From contig JAJDNW010000051.1 in the NCBI GenBank assembly GCA_022340465.1, positions 1 to 44,804 on the forward strand: 44,804 nucleotides of DNA. Direction: 5' to 3'. Of this stretch, positions 44,134-44,804 are shown piece after piece. Position 1 is the stretch's first letter; each line of letters begins with the position of its first letter. The DNA is from Deltaproteobacteria bacterium. Lineage in GTDB: Bacteria > Desulfobacterota > Desulfobacteria > Desulfobacterales > B30-G6. The position numbers and the translations under genes were made by a program. The notes beneath the pieces are model-generated. The model did no database searches, was not told the DNA's origin, and saw only the letters and a list, made by a program, of their open reading frames with translations.

Positions 44134-44550
44134 TTAAACCGCCGCCGACCTGGCCGGACTCGGGCCCAGCTCCTTCAAGCCGGACACCACTTTCTCGACA
44201 ATCTCCATCACCAGGTCTTCATCGCCGGGTTTGACGTTGAACAACCCCAGGCGCCGCCCGTCCAGACCGATGTCGTCCAGCAGGTTGCGCACAAAGGCTG
44301 CGCGCTTCTTAGCCCGGATGTTCCCCTCGATGAAGCGGCATTGCCCTTCGGGACACACCAGAACGGCCACGCCATCAGCATCCGCTTCGAAGGCACGCAG
44401 CAGAAAAACGTCCTTAACCATGCTGGAACAGGGCATTTTTACAAAAGATACGTCCGCCAGCGGTTTGATGCGTCCTAGGAAGGCATTGGTTTCGACAAAA
44501 CTGTTGATACAGTAAAAAACGGTGAGTTTGGGCGTAAAGACCGTCTGCAT
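44134..44550 (-). CDS. mvhD: MvhD-like [2Fe-2S] electron-transfer subunit
   Basis: 138 aa. Members link HdrA-type flavoproteins to hydrogenase, formate dehydrogenase or MetFV. Visible are LTVFYCINSF, VKMPCSSMV, FLLRAFEADADGVAVLVC, CPEGQCRFIEGN and the helix KKRAAFVRNLLDDIGLDGRRL, in MvhD order. The usual second cysteine of the YCxNC motif is Ser here, while the P-C and C-x4-C residues remain. The ATG 44548-44550 is preceded by GAGGTG with 7-nt spacing; a TTG 21 nt upstream is less likely. No hdr genes are visible in the window; what lies to the right is unknown. Confidence 0.85.
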   Translation of the reverse strand: MQTVFTPKLTVFYCINSFVETNAFLGRIKPLADVSFVKMPCSSMVKDVFLLRAFEADADGVAVLVCPEGQCRFIEGNIRAKKRAAFVRNLLDDIGLDGRRLGLFNVKPGDEDLVMEIVEKVVSGLKELGPSPARSAAV

Positions 44551-44634
44551 TTCCGGACACCTCGATGGCAAGGAATGATCTGCACGTTTTCACCTCCCGG
44601 AAGCGCCGTGCTTCACCGGGCAGGTTTAAAAATG

Positions 44635-44663
44635 CGTATACAGGATCGGCACTGGTTTGTCCA
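44635..44663 (-). promoter_or_regulatory. Candidate promoter of the mvhD-metVF unit
   Basis: On the minus strand TGGACA (44658-44663), 17-bp spacer, TATACG (44635-44640). Four to five of six positions match in each box. A start about 80 bp before the mvhD ATG is implied, which would make mvhD the first gene of the unit. Confidence 0.4.
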
Positions 44664-44714
44664 CCTTAATCCCCCCCCGTACCGCTTGTCGATATCGTGC
44701 CCCGATTGACGCTT

Positions 44715-44756
44715 CCCTGCAGCAAGCTGCGGGGAATGCGCTCGTTATCTCGGTTC
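44715..44756 (-). repeat. Partial copy 3 of the dispersed repeat
   Basis: 42 bp matching 40690-40731 with few changes (CAGCAAGCTGC, ATGCGCTCG, TATCTCGGTTC). The other 78 bp of the element are absent. It lies upstream of the mvhD promoter candidate. Confidence 0.8.
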
Positions 44757-44804
44757 GATCAGGGGAAAGAGGGTATTGGCCTGTGGCCGCCGTGTCGCCG
44801 GCCA

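Noticed and set aside
44740-44762. T-loop-like GGTTCGATC suggesting a tRNA
   Set aside because: It is the edge of repeat copy 3; no acceptor or anticodon arms can be folded around it.
44572-44804. Riboswitch (SAM or folate type) upstream of mvhD-metVF
   Set aside because: No recognisable conserved core; only a promoter-like pair and a repeat fragment are visible.

Overview
The window looks like chromosomal DNA of a strictly anaerobic, probably sulfate-reducing member of the Desulfobacterota (Desulfobacterales-like). This is inferred from gene content: MvhD/MetV-type C1-energy genes, split iron-sulfur glutamate synthases of the archaeal type, a deltaproteobacterial-looking trmD operon, and a moderately high GC content. 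No rRNA, tRNA, phage, plasmid or CRISPR locus was seen.

Layout. (1) 1-2005: the 3' end of a REP-associated (Y1) transposase, an AT-rich gap with REP-like hairpins, and rsgA. (2) 2029-7279, minus strand: a translation/export operon ffh-rpsP-khpA-rimM-trmD-SPOUT methyltransferase-rplS-rnhB-yraN. (3) 7487-17071: rlmN, a PP-loop thiolase-like protein, nth, an alpha/beta hydrolase, a GT4-like glycosyltransferase, a YchF-like protein with an altered P-loop, an M20 amidohydrolase and an aminotransferase. (4) 17055-21007, minus: a small cNMP-binding protein, a radical SAM enzyme and a large cNMP/CBS/DUF294 protein. (5) 21110-32550, minus: a three-gene glutamate synthase (amidotransferase, ferredoxin-FMN core, GXGXG-oxidoreductase) followed by carA, carB and purF, all of which handle glutamine amide nitrogen. 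(6) 33005-35661: an MscS channel with a small unknown protein, a GNAT acetyltransferase and RNase HI, next to a decayed pagL-like fragment. (7) 36023-44550, minus: mvhD-metV-metF, a degenerate glutamate-synthase-like iron-sulfur protein, an intact FMN core protein, and an amidotransferase-GXGXG fusion.

Region 7 is the best candidate for an undescribed system. Methylene-tetrahydrofolate reductase and its MetV partner, with an MvhD-type electron adaptor, are followed on the same strand by a re-partitioned glutamate synthase whose FMN domain is present as one intact and one eroded paralogue. A promoter-like pair lies just upstream of mvhD, and no hdr genes are present inside the window. Wiring C1 reduction to glutamine/glutamate chemistry is a hypothesis; the gene order and motif losses are directly visible.

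The intergenic DNA carries dispersed elements: a 120-bp repeat in two near-identical inverted copies (9601-9720, 40612-40731) plus a 42-bp piece (44715-44756), REP-like palindromes, and imperfect CACAAAG/CACGAAA arrays.
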